A DNA stretch of 64,000 nucleotides from Bacillota bacterium (GTDB lineage Bacteria; Bacillota; Clostridia; Christensenellales; SZUA-584). How positions within the stretch are numbered: position 1 is the first letter of the stretch; each line of letters opens with the position of its first letter. The stretch lies in contig JAEYLC010000037.1 of the NCBI GenBank assembly GCA_023461435.1, forward strand, positions 1-64,000. The letters are read 5' to 3'. The notes below the pieces were generated by a model. It saw only the letters and a program-made list of their open reading frames with translations. It had not been told where the DNA came from and did no database searches. Below are positions 42,254-49,706 of this stretch, piece after piece. Made by a program: the position numbers and the translations under genes.

Positions 42254-42563
42254 TATGCCCTCCTAAAATGCGGTTCACACCGCCTGTAAAAGCGTACCAG
42301 TCCGCCAGCAGCGCAGCACGCATTTCTTCGCCCGTTTGTGTCAGCCGGTAATACTTCCTTGGCGGGCCCTCGCTCGATTCCTCAAGGTATGTGCTCACGA
42401 GACCGTCGGTCTTGAGCCGTCTTAGCAGTGGGTAAATCGTTCCTTCCGAAATCTCCACGTTCGTTGATATCTCTGCCACCAGTTCGTAACCGTATCGGTC
42501 CTTATCCAGCAGCAGCTGGAGTACGCAAAGCTCCAAAACTCCTTTTTTTAGCTGCGTGTTCAA
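42246..42563 (-). CDS. PadR-family transcriptional repressor
   Basis: A 105-residue winged helix-turn-helix protein of the PadR-s1 subgroup (LQLLLDKDRYGYELVAEIS, SEGTIYPLLRRLKTDGLVS, GPPRKYYRLTQTGEEM). It heads the PadR-DUF1700-DUF4097 operon and lies behind a strong promoter with a palindrome, implying autoregulation. The start has a GGGAGGTGCGTTTTGA context. Confidence 0.92.
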   Translation of the reverse strand: MNTQLKKGVLELCVLQLLLDKDRYGYELVAEISTNVEISEGTIYPLLRRLKTDGLVSTYLEESSEGPPRKYYRLTQTGEEMRAALLADWYAFTGGVNRILGGHSE

Positions 42564-42589
42564 AACGCACCTCCCTTTCCGTTGAATAC

Positions 42590-42618
42590 ACTATACCACA
42601 CGGTATTGTATAATGCAA
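42590..42618 (-). promoter_or_regulatory. Promoter and palindromic operator of the PadR operon
   Basis: On the minus strand TTGCAT (42613-42618), a 17-bp spacer and TATAGT (42590-42595). ATACC-N4-GGTAT (42593-42606) overlaps the -10 and the spacer, and ATAC/GTAT steps flank it. The position suits autorepression by the PadR protein. Confidence 0.7.
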
Positions 42619-42748
42619 GGTACCGTAGAAAATTTTTTTAAGAAATTTTGGATGTGCTTTTGGGGGAATAAGAAAAAGTGTTAAAGCTTTAAGCCGATCT
42701 TACAGTATGAATGGGAATATATCCTAGCGACTATTGTGGGACAGGGGG

Positions 42749-43240
42749 TTAAGCTCCAAACAATGATTTTCGTAGAGCTTCCGAGACAATTCCAATAGTT
42801 ATTTCTTTAACGGCATCAAAAGTGACTTTGCCTGCTTTCCGCATGATAAGTTTGAATTTTGCGACTGCAACCTGTGTTTTCGAAGTTTCAACAAGTAAAT
42901 CGGGCAATACTTCTTTTATTATTATTTTATCCGATTCTTGAAGTTGCTCGTCAATATCAATTAGTTCGGTTATTGCTTTAAGATGTGATTCTGTCCATGG
43001 ATATGGTTTTCCGCAACTATGGCAATAGGCAGGAGCTTCTTTAATTTCATAAGTGCTTATAAAACAATCTTCTTCATCATAATAACGACCTTGAATATTA
43101 GTATTACAATATTCACATTTTGTTGTGGTGGGACTGCCACATTGGGAACAGAAGTTTTTATTATATTCTGGCTGAAGTTCAGTCTTACTATTGATTATAT
43201 GACCATTAAGGCAAATCTGAGGGGTAAGAAAGCACGCCAT
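42749..43240 (-). CDS. DUF2321 zinc-ribbon protein
   Basis: A 163-residue protein that begins MACFLTPQICLNGHIIN, the DUF2321 signature. Cysteine pairs CSQCGS, CEYCNT and CHSCGK form two or three zinc ribbons in the first 95 residues; the second half is helical. ATG 43240 has AAGGAG 10 nt upstream, unlike the longer in-frame start at 43390, which overlaps the divergent gene. It diverges from the DUF3990 gene over a 124-bp AT-rich intergenic region. The function is unknown. Confidence 0.8.
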   Translation of the reverse strand: MACFLTPQICLNGHIINSKTELQPEYNKNFCSQCGSPTTTKCEYCNTNIQGRYYDEEDCFISTYEIKEAPAYCHSCGKPYPWTESHLKAITELIDIDEQLQESDKIIIKEVLPDLLVETSKTQVAVAKFKLIMRKAGKVTFDAVKEITIGIVSEALRKSLFGA

Positions 43241-43364
43241 TTTGTTATTCTCCTTACAATAATTTCGTAAAAAGTATATCATAATTAATTTGATTGTTTT
43301 AACAAAATTCACCACTATATCCAATAATATGATATAATGTGCGCGATATTTTGTTGGAGGATAT

Positions 43365-43979
43365 ATGGGGAACATTAATAAGTACATCAATCAAAAACTT
43401 TGGTATCATGGTACAACATTATACGAATGGGATTCCATAAAAAGAAAAGGAGTCATTTTTGATTATAATAAAGGAAACGAGCTTGATTTTGGATATGGTT
43501 TTTATTTGACGCCAGAATATGATCAGGCAGAATATTATATTATTAACTTGCTTAAGTTTATTGATAGATTCGGAATGGATGAGAATGACAGAATACCAGT
43601 AATAATCGAATTCGAATTTTCTCTTATAGAGTATTGTGCAAATCCCGATTATAAATTTGGAGTATATAACGCATATGATAATGCTTTTGCTCAATTTGTA
43701 TTTCATAATAGAGTAAACAATGTAAACGGAGAAGCTCAACATGCATATGATATTATATTCGGAGTAATGAGTGATAGTAAACCAACGATATTGATTCAAA
43801 AGTATAAAAACGGAGATATAGAAAAGAATATTGTTCTTGAAGAATTGAAGAAATCTACCAGAAATAAACAATTATCTTTGCATAATCAAAAATTATGTGA
43901 TATAATTGTTCCCAAGAGGGGAATATTATTAGAAACAGGGAAGGAGTTGAGTATTAATGGCTACAATGCAAGTCACTGA
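43365..43979 (+). CDS. DUF3990 protein, candidate ADP-ribosyltransferase-like toxin
   Basis: A 204-residue protein of the DUF3990 type. Visible features are YHGTTLYEWDSIKRKG (about residues 14-29) and DFGYGFYLTPEYDQAEYY (about 41-58), which match the first strands of the ADP-ribosyltransferase fold. A later HAYDIIFGVMSDSK segment is also family-like. DUF3990 genes are often paired with small antitoxin-like partners such as DUF3791. Here a 71-residue gene overlaps its end by 23 bp. GGAGGATAT precedes the ATG. Strong AT bias points to transfer. Confidence 0.75.
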   Translation: MGNINKYINQKLWYHGTTLYEWDSIKRKGVIFDYNKGNELDFGYGFYLTPEYDQAEYYIINLLKFIDRFGMDENDRIPVIIEFEFSLIEYCANPDYKFGVYNAYDNAFAQFVFHNRVNNVNGEAQHAYDIIFGVMSDSKPTILIQKYKNGDIEKNIVLEELKKSTRNKQLSLHNQKLCDIIVPKRGILLETGKELSINGYNASH

Positions 43980-44172
43980 TCGGGATATATTGATGTTTCA
44001 AAAAAACCTAGCAGATGCGATTAATAGTATGTCGTTTAACAGAATAAGAATCGAGCAAGCGAATTGCCTTGCAGAAGAAGCTGTAAAAAGAATTGATTTC
44101 CAAAACTCGGCTCTTAATCATAAAGGTGTCAATTGGTTCGCAAGAAGAATTGTAAATGCATACAAAGCATAA
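43957..44172 (+). CDS. 71-residue partner of the DUF3990 gene, candidate antitoxin
   Basis: A helical protein (ADAINSMSFNRIRIEQANCL, AEEAVKRIDF, NWFARRIVNAYKA) that starts 23 bp inside the DUF3990 gene, with AAGGAG upstream. Tight overlap and size suggest a toxin partner, but the sequence is not a recognisable DUF3791 and order is toxin-first. A terminator follows 12 bp after the stop. Confidence 0.65.
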   Translation: MATMQVTDRDILMFQKNLADAINSMSFNRIRIEQANCLAEEAVKRIDFQNSALNHKGVNWFARRIVNAYKA

Positions 44173-44183
44173 AAGCTTATTAA

Positions 44184-44210
44184 AGAGAGACATATATACT
44201 CTCTTTTTTT
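44184..44210 (+). terminator. Terminator of the DUF3990 operon
   Basis: AGAGAG (44184-44189) pairs with CTCTCT (44199-44204), then T continues to 44210. Confidence 0.85.
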
Positions 44211-45075
44211 ATACAATAAAATCATGATGCAGCTTTTCCACCTCTCGCGGCAGCGCCTCAATAATCGCTGCTTTGTCGGCTTCCGAAACGCCGAGAGAAT
44301 CGATTATCTTGCCGTTAAATTCAATATTCGTTGTCAGTCCCAGCAGCTTTTCGTAGTACATCGTGCTGAACATATCCGCGACATGAACAATCTTCAAATC
44401 GGCGGAGTCCGTCTCGGCCAGCGAGGGCGTGTGGTGATATTCCACAACCACCGTGATATCCTCGCGGATATCCCATTTGCGGCACAACCACGCGCCGATC
44501 TCCGAATGCGTGAGGCCGCCGAATACCGAGCGTTCGGCCACCAGCTGATGAACGCCGCTTAAAACCTTTTGCGCCACCTCGTCCAGCATATCGGGCAGGC
44601 ACGCGTCGAGCAGAGCGATACCGATATCGTGGAGCAGCCCGTATGAAAAGAGCTTGAACCTGTCGCCCTGCTTGATCCGCGAGGACAGCATGCCGCTCGC
44701 GGCGGACGTCCCGATGATATGCCGCCAGTATCGGGGCATATCAAAAGTCCTCGCTTTGTTTTCGCGCGGCGCATCGGAAAACAGCTGGCGTGAAATAAAG
44801 AATATGATAATGTTCTGCACGGTATGCATCCCGAGAAAAACCACGGCTTCCTTGATCGAAGCGATCTTCTTATTCGCGCCAAAGTAGCCTGAGTTGAAAT
44901 TTGCGATCACGAGCTCATCGAGCTGTCCGGACTCTGAAACCATCTGAGCCAGCAGATCAATATCCGCATCGGCGGGATTTTTCAGCATCGCAAGGATCTC
45001 GCTGACGCCGGGAGAGAGCTTCGGCAGCCTATCGGAGCTTTCCAGCATTTCAAAAACTTTATCTTTGCTTATCAT
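44209..45075 (-). CDS. HDOD-domain signalling protein
   Basis: A 288-residue cytoplasmic HDOD protein (about residues 10-215). Segments such as LPKLSPGVSEILAML, SIKEAVVFLGMHTVQNIIIF, YGLLHDIGIALLDACLPD and HSEIGAWLCRKWDIRE follow the HDOD pattern, with degenerated HD metal residues. Such proteins act as protein interaction or nucleotide-signal modules in stress and motility. It is not in an obvious operon. GGAGGAGACATG precedes the start. Confidence 0.87.
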   Translation of the reverse strand: MISKDKVFEMLESSDRLPKLSPGVSEILAMLKNPADADIDLLAQMVSESGQLDELVIANFNSGYFGANKKIASIKEAVVFLGMHTVQNIIIFFISRQLFSDAPRENKARTFDMPRYWRHIIGTSAASGMLSSRIKQGDRFKLFSYGLLHDIGIALLDACLPDMLDEVAQKVLSGVHQLVAERSVFGGLTHSEIGAWLCRKWDIREDITVVVEYHHTPSLAETDSADLKIVHVADMFSTMYYEKLLGLTTNIEFNGKIIDSLGVSEADKAAIIEALPREVEKLHHDFIV

Positions 45076-45215
45076 GTCTCCTCCTGCTGTTGAAACGCAA
45101 AACCGCTTGGTGCGCGGCGCGGGCGCATGTCAGCTATATATACGCCCTTTGTCGTGCGGCGAAACACCGGGCGGGTCGGTTAAGAGACACATCAAGCGCG
45201 GAAAGCTTTTTAACG

Positions 45216-45839
45216 CTATTTCTCCGAAACGGAAAACCGCAGTATCGTCTTGCACTTTTCGGGTGCGACGCGGCGGAAGTCCGACATGTATATCTCGTGG
45301 TGTCTGAGTGATGCCCGTAAGAAATTCTTCGACTCGATGAAGCTGTGCATCGCTTCGAACGTGGCAGGTTCGGCGTCGAACGGGCCGATGTGCAGCGCCT
45401 GACAGCAGGGCCCTTCGTCAAGCGTCTCGAGACGCACGTCTTTGAGTGCGTCATTGCCCTTCTTTTTCAGCTGCATGTCGCGCACACCGGCAAACAGCTC
45501 CTGCGTGACGAACGGGGGCTGCTGTATCATCAGCGTCCAGACGAACGCGTCCTTGTTGGCGCCGGTAAAATCGGTGCCCTCTGCCATATCCCAAAGGCCC
45601 TCAAGCGCGTTCACCTTAAACTCGAAATATCCGTCCGGCACGATGCCTTTTTTGGGCAGCATTTTGATGCCCCAAGAGATCGCGTACAATGCGCCGACGG
45701 CGTCCTGAAAGTTCTCGCTCGTGTTCGGGTCGCCCCGGCCGTCGATCATCGCGTATTGCAGCGGTGGTACGGTGAGTATTTCGGGTTTCTTCGGGAAATA
45801 CAGCTTTTTGATCAGTGTCTGATAATCTTCGGCAGTCAT
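45216..45839 (-). CDS. GyrI-like small-molecule-binding domain protein
   Basis: A 207-residue cytoplasmic protein of the GyrI-like/SOUL-type ligand-binding fold (YAMIDGRGDPNTSENFQDAV, GPCCQALHIGPFDAEPATF, HEIYMSDFRR). It lacks a DNA-binding domain. Free-standing GyrI-like proteins bind hydrophobic drugs or other small molecules. GGAGATGAC lies before the ATG. It is followed by a gene-free gap before the HDOD gene. Confidence 0.85.
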   Translation of the reverse strand: MTAEDYQTLIKKLYFPKKPEILTVPPLQYAMIDGRGDPNTSENFQDAVGALYAISWGIKMLPKKGIVPDGYFEFKVNALEGLWDMAEGTDFTGANKDAFVWTLMIQQPPFVTQELFAGVRDMQLKKKGNDALKDVRLETLDEGPCCQALHIGPFDAEPATFEAMHSFIESKNFLRASLRHHEIYMSDFRRVAPEKCKTILRFSVSEK

Positions 45840-45919
45840 AAAGTCATCTCCTTATTTGATCTATAAACCGATAATAGCACACGAAATATGACACCTGTAT
45901 GTCATACTTGAAAAATCGT

Positions 45920-46300
45920 TTATTTTTTTGCGCCGCAGTGAGGGCAGTAGGCAAAGCTCGCGTCGAACTCCGCGCCGCAGCGGGGGCAATGCGCAAACAG
46001 ATCATCGAAGCCGTGAAAGCCGCCGGATACTTTGTGGAGCTGGTTAAAATCGATATCAGCTGCGGGCTTGAGCTGCTCGGCATAGGCCGCCTCCGCTTCA
46101 TAGAGTGCGCCGCAGCAGCGAAGCTTCACAAAAAAATGCTTGTTCCACCGGAAGGTGGGGATAAAAAACACATGAAAATACGTATAGCGCTCGAAAAAGG
46201 CAGCGGATGTGAGCCGCCCGCAGACGGGGCAGACCACATTCTTAAAATCCTTAACGGGCTTTTTCTTTTCTTCAACGCCGAATATGCCGATAAAAAACAC
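45920..46300 (-). CDS. Zinc-ribbon protein, 126 residues
   Basis: Two cysteine-rich ends flank a middle segment: CPVCGR (about residues 24-29) and, at the C-terminus, CPRCGAEFD plus CPHCGAKK, the classic zinc-ribbon of DUF-type regulators. The middle segment YTYFHVFFIPTFRWNKHFF is aromatic. This resembles zinc-ribbon (zf-ribbon_3 type) proteins of Clostridia. The role is unknown. Confidence 0.75.
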   Translation of the reverse strand: MFFIGIFGVEEKKKPVKDFKNVVCPVCGRLTSAAFFERYTYFHVFFIPTFRWNKHFFVKLRCCGALYEAEAAYAEQLKPAADIDFNQLHKVSGGFHGFDDLFAHCPRCGAEFDASFAYCPHCGAKK

Positions 46301-46381
46301 GCCGCAGCCCTTCTTTTGACCTTTCTTGAGGCCATTATAAGGTTTTCGGCGTGTATTGGAAAGAATATTTTTTGCCGTGTT

Positions 46382-46909
46382 TCAGACGGCCGCGATGCAT
46401 TGGAGCAGTGCGCCGGCAATCTTGCCCGCGAGTTTTTCACCATCGGCACTGTTTAAACGGTAGGCTGCGGTGTCTTTCATTGTCGGCTTTTCAATATTCA
46501 GCAGGTCGGCGATATGCAGATCGGCAAAAGCGGCGGGAGCGGCCCCGGCCCGCTTCGTGAGCTCGGCCTTGAGCTTCGGGTTTGGCCCGAGCGCGCCGCC
46601 GCAGATCGAGAAAAACGCATACCTTTTTGCGGTCTCTTTGACGCGCTGCAGATACGGGCGCAGCGGCGACGCGGCCTGACCGAGCCAGACGGGGGAGACG
46701 AACACCACGAGATCATACATATCGATGCGGGACGGCGCGGGCGACACCCGGGGCGTCGTTTTAAACAGAGAATCGCCGATGATTCTGCCCGTTTTTCTGG
46801 GTTTGGCTTCCGTGATTCTGATATGGTCCGCCGAGTATCTCTCGGCCACTCTTTTTGCCAAAGCTTCGTTGTTGCCTGTGAGCGAATAGGAAACGACTGC
46901 GATTTTCAA
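46382..46909 (-). CDS. Flavodoxin-like protein
   Basis: A 175-residue FMN protein. MKIAVVSYSLTGNNEALAKR (residues 1-20) is the phosphate-binding loop region, and VVFVSPVWLGQAASPLRPYL follows the flavodoxin pattern around the isoalloxazine. It is the distal gene of the ApbE - FMN-binding - flavodoxin set and begins 17 bp after the FMN-binding gene, so it is likely an electron carrier or reductase working with them. Confidence 0.87.
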   Translation of the reverse strand: MKIAVVSYSLTGNNEALAKRVAERYSADHIRITEAKPRKTGRIIGDSLFKTTPRVSPAPSRIDMYDLVVFVSPVWLGQAASPLRPYLQRVKETAKRYAFFSICGGALGPNPKLKAELTKRAGAAPAAFADLHIADLLNIEKPTMKDTAAYRLNSADGEKLAGKIAGALLQCIAAV

Positions 46910-46926
46910 TATAACTCCTCCTATCC

Positions 46927-47391
46927 TCAGTTGCCGTGGCCCTGCGCCAGCGCGTTTTCGAGCGCCTTCAAATGCGCCTTGGACGTGAGCGTCGCGCCGC
47001 TGACCACATCCACCTCAAGCGACTGTGACGAGATCACGCTCTCGAATAGGTCGGTGACGGTCGCGCCTTTTGAGTTGATCTGAGACGGCTTGCCTTCCTT
47101 ATCGAGTGCGCCTTTGAGCACCTTAACGCTCGTGACCTTGCCCGATGAGACGGTGGCCTCCACCTTCGCGTCGTTCAGATGATTCTTCGACCCGATGTAC
47201 GCGCCGTCGTACTTGCCGTCGTTCAACGACGCAAAATCGACGTCGGCAATGGTCATGTTTTTAAGCTCCTCCCTGCCCGGCGCTGTCGCGAGAAAGCCGA
47301 TGAGGCTCCCCGCCACGATAACGCCTACGATTCCAATCGCAATCCACATAAATACCTTCCCCTTTCTTCGTTTCAATTTCAATTTCCTCAT
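46927..47391 (-). CDS. Membrane-anchored FMN-binding domain protein
   Basis: A 154-residue protein with one N-terminal membrane helix (about 14-35) and an outer FMN_bind domain. The motif SGATLTS near residue 131 carries the Thr that ApbE modifies with FMN through a phosphoester bond. Similar domains occur in RnfG/NqrC and flavin-based extracellular electron transfer proteins. It lies 2 bp after apbE on the same strand, so modifying enzyme and substrate are produced together. Confidence 0.9.
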   Translation of the reverse strand: MRKLKLKRRKGKVFMWIAIGIVGVIVAGSLIGFLATAPGREELKNMTIADVDFASLNDGKYDGAYIGSKNHLNDAKVEATVSSGKVTSVKVLKGALDKEGKPSQINSKGATVTDLFESVISSQSLEVDVVSGATLTSKAHLKALENALAQGHGN

Positions 47392-47393
47392 TT

Positions 47394-48353
47394 CTATAAA
47401 TAAGATATCTTCATATTCACATCCGCCTCAAATTGACCCTTTAAACCGGATGTTAAACAGACTTGTTGATCGGCTGTAAAAAACACAGCCTCTGCTCTTG
47501 GAAAACCATTCAATATTTCAACGCCTTTCTCGATGCCCGATATAAACAGTATCGTGGAGAGTGCGTCCGCGGCAGCCGAGCTCTTCGCAATAACGGTGAC
47601 GCTGATTAACCCCGATTCCGCGGGGAAACCCACCCTCGGGTCCAGTATGTGGTGATAGCGTTTGCCGTCATCCGCCACGAAAAAGCGCTGGTCGTCTCCG
47701 GAGGTGACCACTGACCTGTCGGTGATCAGCAGACGTCCGATCAGCCGGTCTTTGAGCCGTGGATGGCGGATGCCCACGCGCCAGGGCGTTCCGTCGGGCT
47801 TTGGCCCGAGCGCCGAGACATTCCCGCCTATGTTGGTCACGGCGGACAGGACGCCGTAATCCTCAAATATTTTGTTGATTTCATCGCAGGCGAAGCCCTT
47901 GCCGATGCCGCCAAGATCGATCGACTGGCACGGCTGACACAGGCGCGCGACGCTGCCCGAAGCATCCAGCTGCAGATCGCTGTCGTTGATCAGCGGCAGC
48001 ACGCGCGCGATGTCCTCGGCGGCAGGCACATGACAGGCGTGCTTGTAATCCCAGAGGTCAACGAGCGGGCAGACGGTGACGGAAAACAGCCCCGACGACA
48101 GCGCCGAGAAGCTCTTCGCCTGCGACAGCAGCTCGTCCGTTTCCCGGCTGATGCGCACGCTTTTCCTGCCCGCACCGGCGTTGATGCGGCTGATCTCACT
48201 TTTTGGGTTAAACCGGCTCCACATTTTCTCCAGCCGGCTCAGCCGTTTTGCGCCCGCATCGAGCGCCTTTTGCGCGTTTGCGCCGAAAACCTGATGCGTG
48301 ATGGGCGTGTTCATCCCAAAATACGTTGCTTGAGCGGAGGCCATACTCTGCAT
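47394..48353 (-). CDS. apbE: FAD:protein FMN transferase ApbE
   Basis: A 319-residue flavin transferase that attaches FMN to the Thr of SGAT motifs, here most likely the neighbouring FMN-binding protein. Typical features are YFGMNTPITHQVFG, EISRINAG, VDLGGIGKGFACDEI (about 165-180) and the late DALSTILFISG metal/flavin region. No lipobox is visible at the N-terminus, so it may act at the membrane without a lipid anchor. AAGGAGATG lies upstream, right after an operator shared with tetR. Confidence 0.92.
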   Translation of the reverse strand: MQSMASAQATYFGMNTPITHQVFGANAQKALDAGAKRLSRLEKMWSRFNPKSEISRINAGAGRKSVRISRETDELLSQAKSFSALSSGLFSVTVCPLVDLWDYKHACHVPAAEDIARVLPLINDSDLQLDASGSVARLCQPCQSIDLGGIGKGFACDEINKIFEDYGVLSAVTNIGGNVSALGPKPDGTPWRVGIRHPRLKDRLIGRLLITDRSVVTSGDDQRFFVADDGKRYHHILDPRVGFPAESGLISVTVIAKSSAAADALSTILFISGIEKGVEILNGFPRAEAVFFTADQQVCLTSGLKGQFEADVNMKISYL

Positions 48354-48376
48354 TTTTGGTTCATCTCCTTACAAAC

Positions 48377-48400
48377 GAATGAATAATTTTAAATTCATTC
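48377..48400 (-). promoter_or_regulatory. TetR operator copy 2, before apbE
   Basis: GAATGAAT-N8-ATTCATTC with spacer AATTTTAA. The 24 bp are identical to the copy before tetR (49008-49031). It lies 24 bp before the apbE start and 19 bp after the tetR stop. Confidence 0.85.
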
Positions 48401-48418
48401 AGTGCCCGGCATAAAAAA

Positions 48419-48997
48419 TCAGTCATAGTCGCACAAGCCCTTAAAAACAAGTTCGGTGATGGTCTCCATAAGCTCGGGAAAATACTCGAGCCCGATCTCG
48501 TCCTTGTGCGTATCGATGTTGATGATGGCGGCAAAAATGGCCATGATCATTTTGCTGCTTAGATCCTTTCTCATCTTCCCCTCAGCCTGCCATTTCTCGA
48601 CCAGATGCAAAAATGTGTCGTACATGAAATCGACGGCTTCGATTCCGTTTTCTTCGCGGTAAAGCTGCTCGATCTTATCAAAGACGCTTTTGTTGTACCA
48701 TTCCTTGAGTATCGGATTTTCCTGCATGCCCTGCATGTTGAGAACCATCATCTGGCGCGCCACATTAAGCGGCTCCTGATCCATATCGACGACGGCGACC
48801 ATACTTTTCTTCAGCTTGATGTTTTCATCAAGAAAGATATCCATAAACAGCTTTTCTTTGGACGCGTAATAGTTATAGAAGGTGCCCACGGCCATTCCGG
48901 CTTCCTTTGTGATGTCGGAAACGTTTGTGTCTTTGAAGCCTTTGCGGCTGAACAGCTCTTTTGCGCTTGCGTAGAGGCGCCTTTTTTTATCTTCCAT
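48419..48997 (-). CDS. TetR-family transcriptional regulator
   Basis: A 192-residue repressor. The helix-turn-helix part (about residues 8-55) reads ASAKELFSRKGFKDTNVSDI and AVGTFYNYYASKEKLFMDIF. The C-terminal part has the ligand-binding helices. ATG 48997 is preferred over 49054, because the longer frame includes the operator. Two identical palindromes flank the gene, so it should repress itself and the apbE-FMN-binding-flavodoxin genes downstream. The inducer is unknown, perhaps a flavin-like or redox compound. Confidence 0.88.
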   Translation of the reverse strand: MEDKKRRLYASAKELFSRKGFKDTNVSDITKEAGMAVGTFYNYYASKEKLFMDIFLDENIKLKKSMVAVVDMDQEPLNVARQMMVLNMQGMQENPILKEWYNKSVFDKIEQLYREENGIEAVDFMYDTFLHLVEKWQAEGKMRKDLSSKMIMAIFAAIINIDTHKDEIGLEYFPELMETITELVFKGLCDYD

Positions 48998-49007
48998 AAA
49001 CCATCCT

Positions 49008-49031
49008 GAATGAATAATTTTAAATTCATTC
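49008..49031 (-). promoter_or_regulatory. TetR operator copy 1, at the tetR promoter
   Basis: The same 24-bp GAATGAAT-N8-ATTCATTC sequence as before apbE, between the -10 element and the tetR start. Confidence 0.88.
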
Positions 49032-49033
49032 AT

Positions 49034-49062
49034 ATTATAACGCCGATATTTCATATTGTCAA
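49034..49062 (-). promoter_or_regulatory. Sigma-A promoter of tetR
   Basis: On the minus strand TTGACA (49057-49062), a 17-bp spacer and TATAAT (49034-49039), both perfect, directly followed by the operator. Confidence 0.88.
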
Positions 49063-49103
49063 CACCCTTTTATAAAAAAAGGGAAAAAGTAGAGCCGATC
49101 AAC

Positions 49104-49379
49104 TTAGAATTCATCCTGCATGGCTTTGTAGGTGGTCTTGACCTTCAAAACTTCCTGATCGCTCGCGTCGCTGCCTTGGTAATAACCCTTGTCGCGCATC
49201 TGCTCAAAAACCTGAAACTGATCATGGCTCGTCTGGCTTAGGTTTCCGGAGAGCACCTTGCGCAGGTTGTGGCACGACGCTTCCGTCAAAAACGTCGCGT
49301 AAGACGTGACCATCTGTTTTTCCTGATTTAAAAGATCATTGAGCAATTCCTGCTCCGAGAAATCCGGCTGCTGATTCAT
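49104..49379 (-). CDS. CotF-family spore coat protein
   Basis: A 91-residue helical protein of the coat F type (EQELLNDLLNQEKQMVTSYA, TEASCHNLRKVLSGNLSQT). Family members fold as four-helix ferritin-like bundles on the spore surface. It follows the 73-residue helical gene by 12 bp on the same strand, and the same gene order recurs at 63.7 kb. Expression in the mother cell is expected from the family. Confidence 0.85.
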   Translation of the reverse strand: MNQQPDFSEQELLNDLLNQEKQMVTSYATFLTEASCHNLRKVLSGNLSQTSHDQFQVFEQMRDKGYYQGSDASDQEVLKVKTTYKAMQDEF

Positions 49380-49391
49380 GATATGTCCTCC

Positions 49392-49613
49392 TTATTTATG
49401 TGTGTCCAAATAGCCAAGCAGATTGTTGTAATTGTCGCGGTGATGCCTTGATATCTGCTGGGCAAGGCTTTTGAGCTCCGGGTCTGCAAAATAATCCGCG
49501 TACACCTCGCTTTTCCTGACGGCTAGCGCTTCGTGTTTTAGTTGGTCTTCAATGATCATCAGATTTTTGGACTCGATCTCCGGCATGAGTCCCATATTTT
49601 TAAAAACGCCCAT
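49392..49613 (-). CDS. Small helical spore-coat-associated protein
   Basis: A 73-residue, mostly helical protein. The later half (DPELKSLAQQISRHHRDNY, NNLLGYLDTHK) shares the DPxLKS...LLxxL pattern with the 61-residue protein at 63716, and both stand in front of CotF-type genes. The clear gene context makes a coat role likely. AGGAGG lies before the ATG. Confidence 0.75.
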   Translation of the reverse strand: MGVFKNMGLMPEIESKNLMIIEDQLKHEALAVRKSEVYADYFADPELKSLAQQISRHHRDNYNNLLGYLDTHK

Positions 49614-49706
49614 GTGTGTCCTCCTAACAGTTTGCTGATAGTTTGCATCAGCCGCGGGGAAAATATGCGCTTTAAGTTTTGGCTGAATTCATTTATAATC
49701 GAAAAT

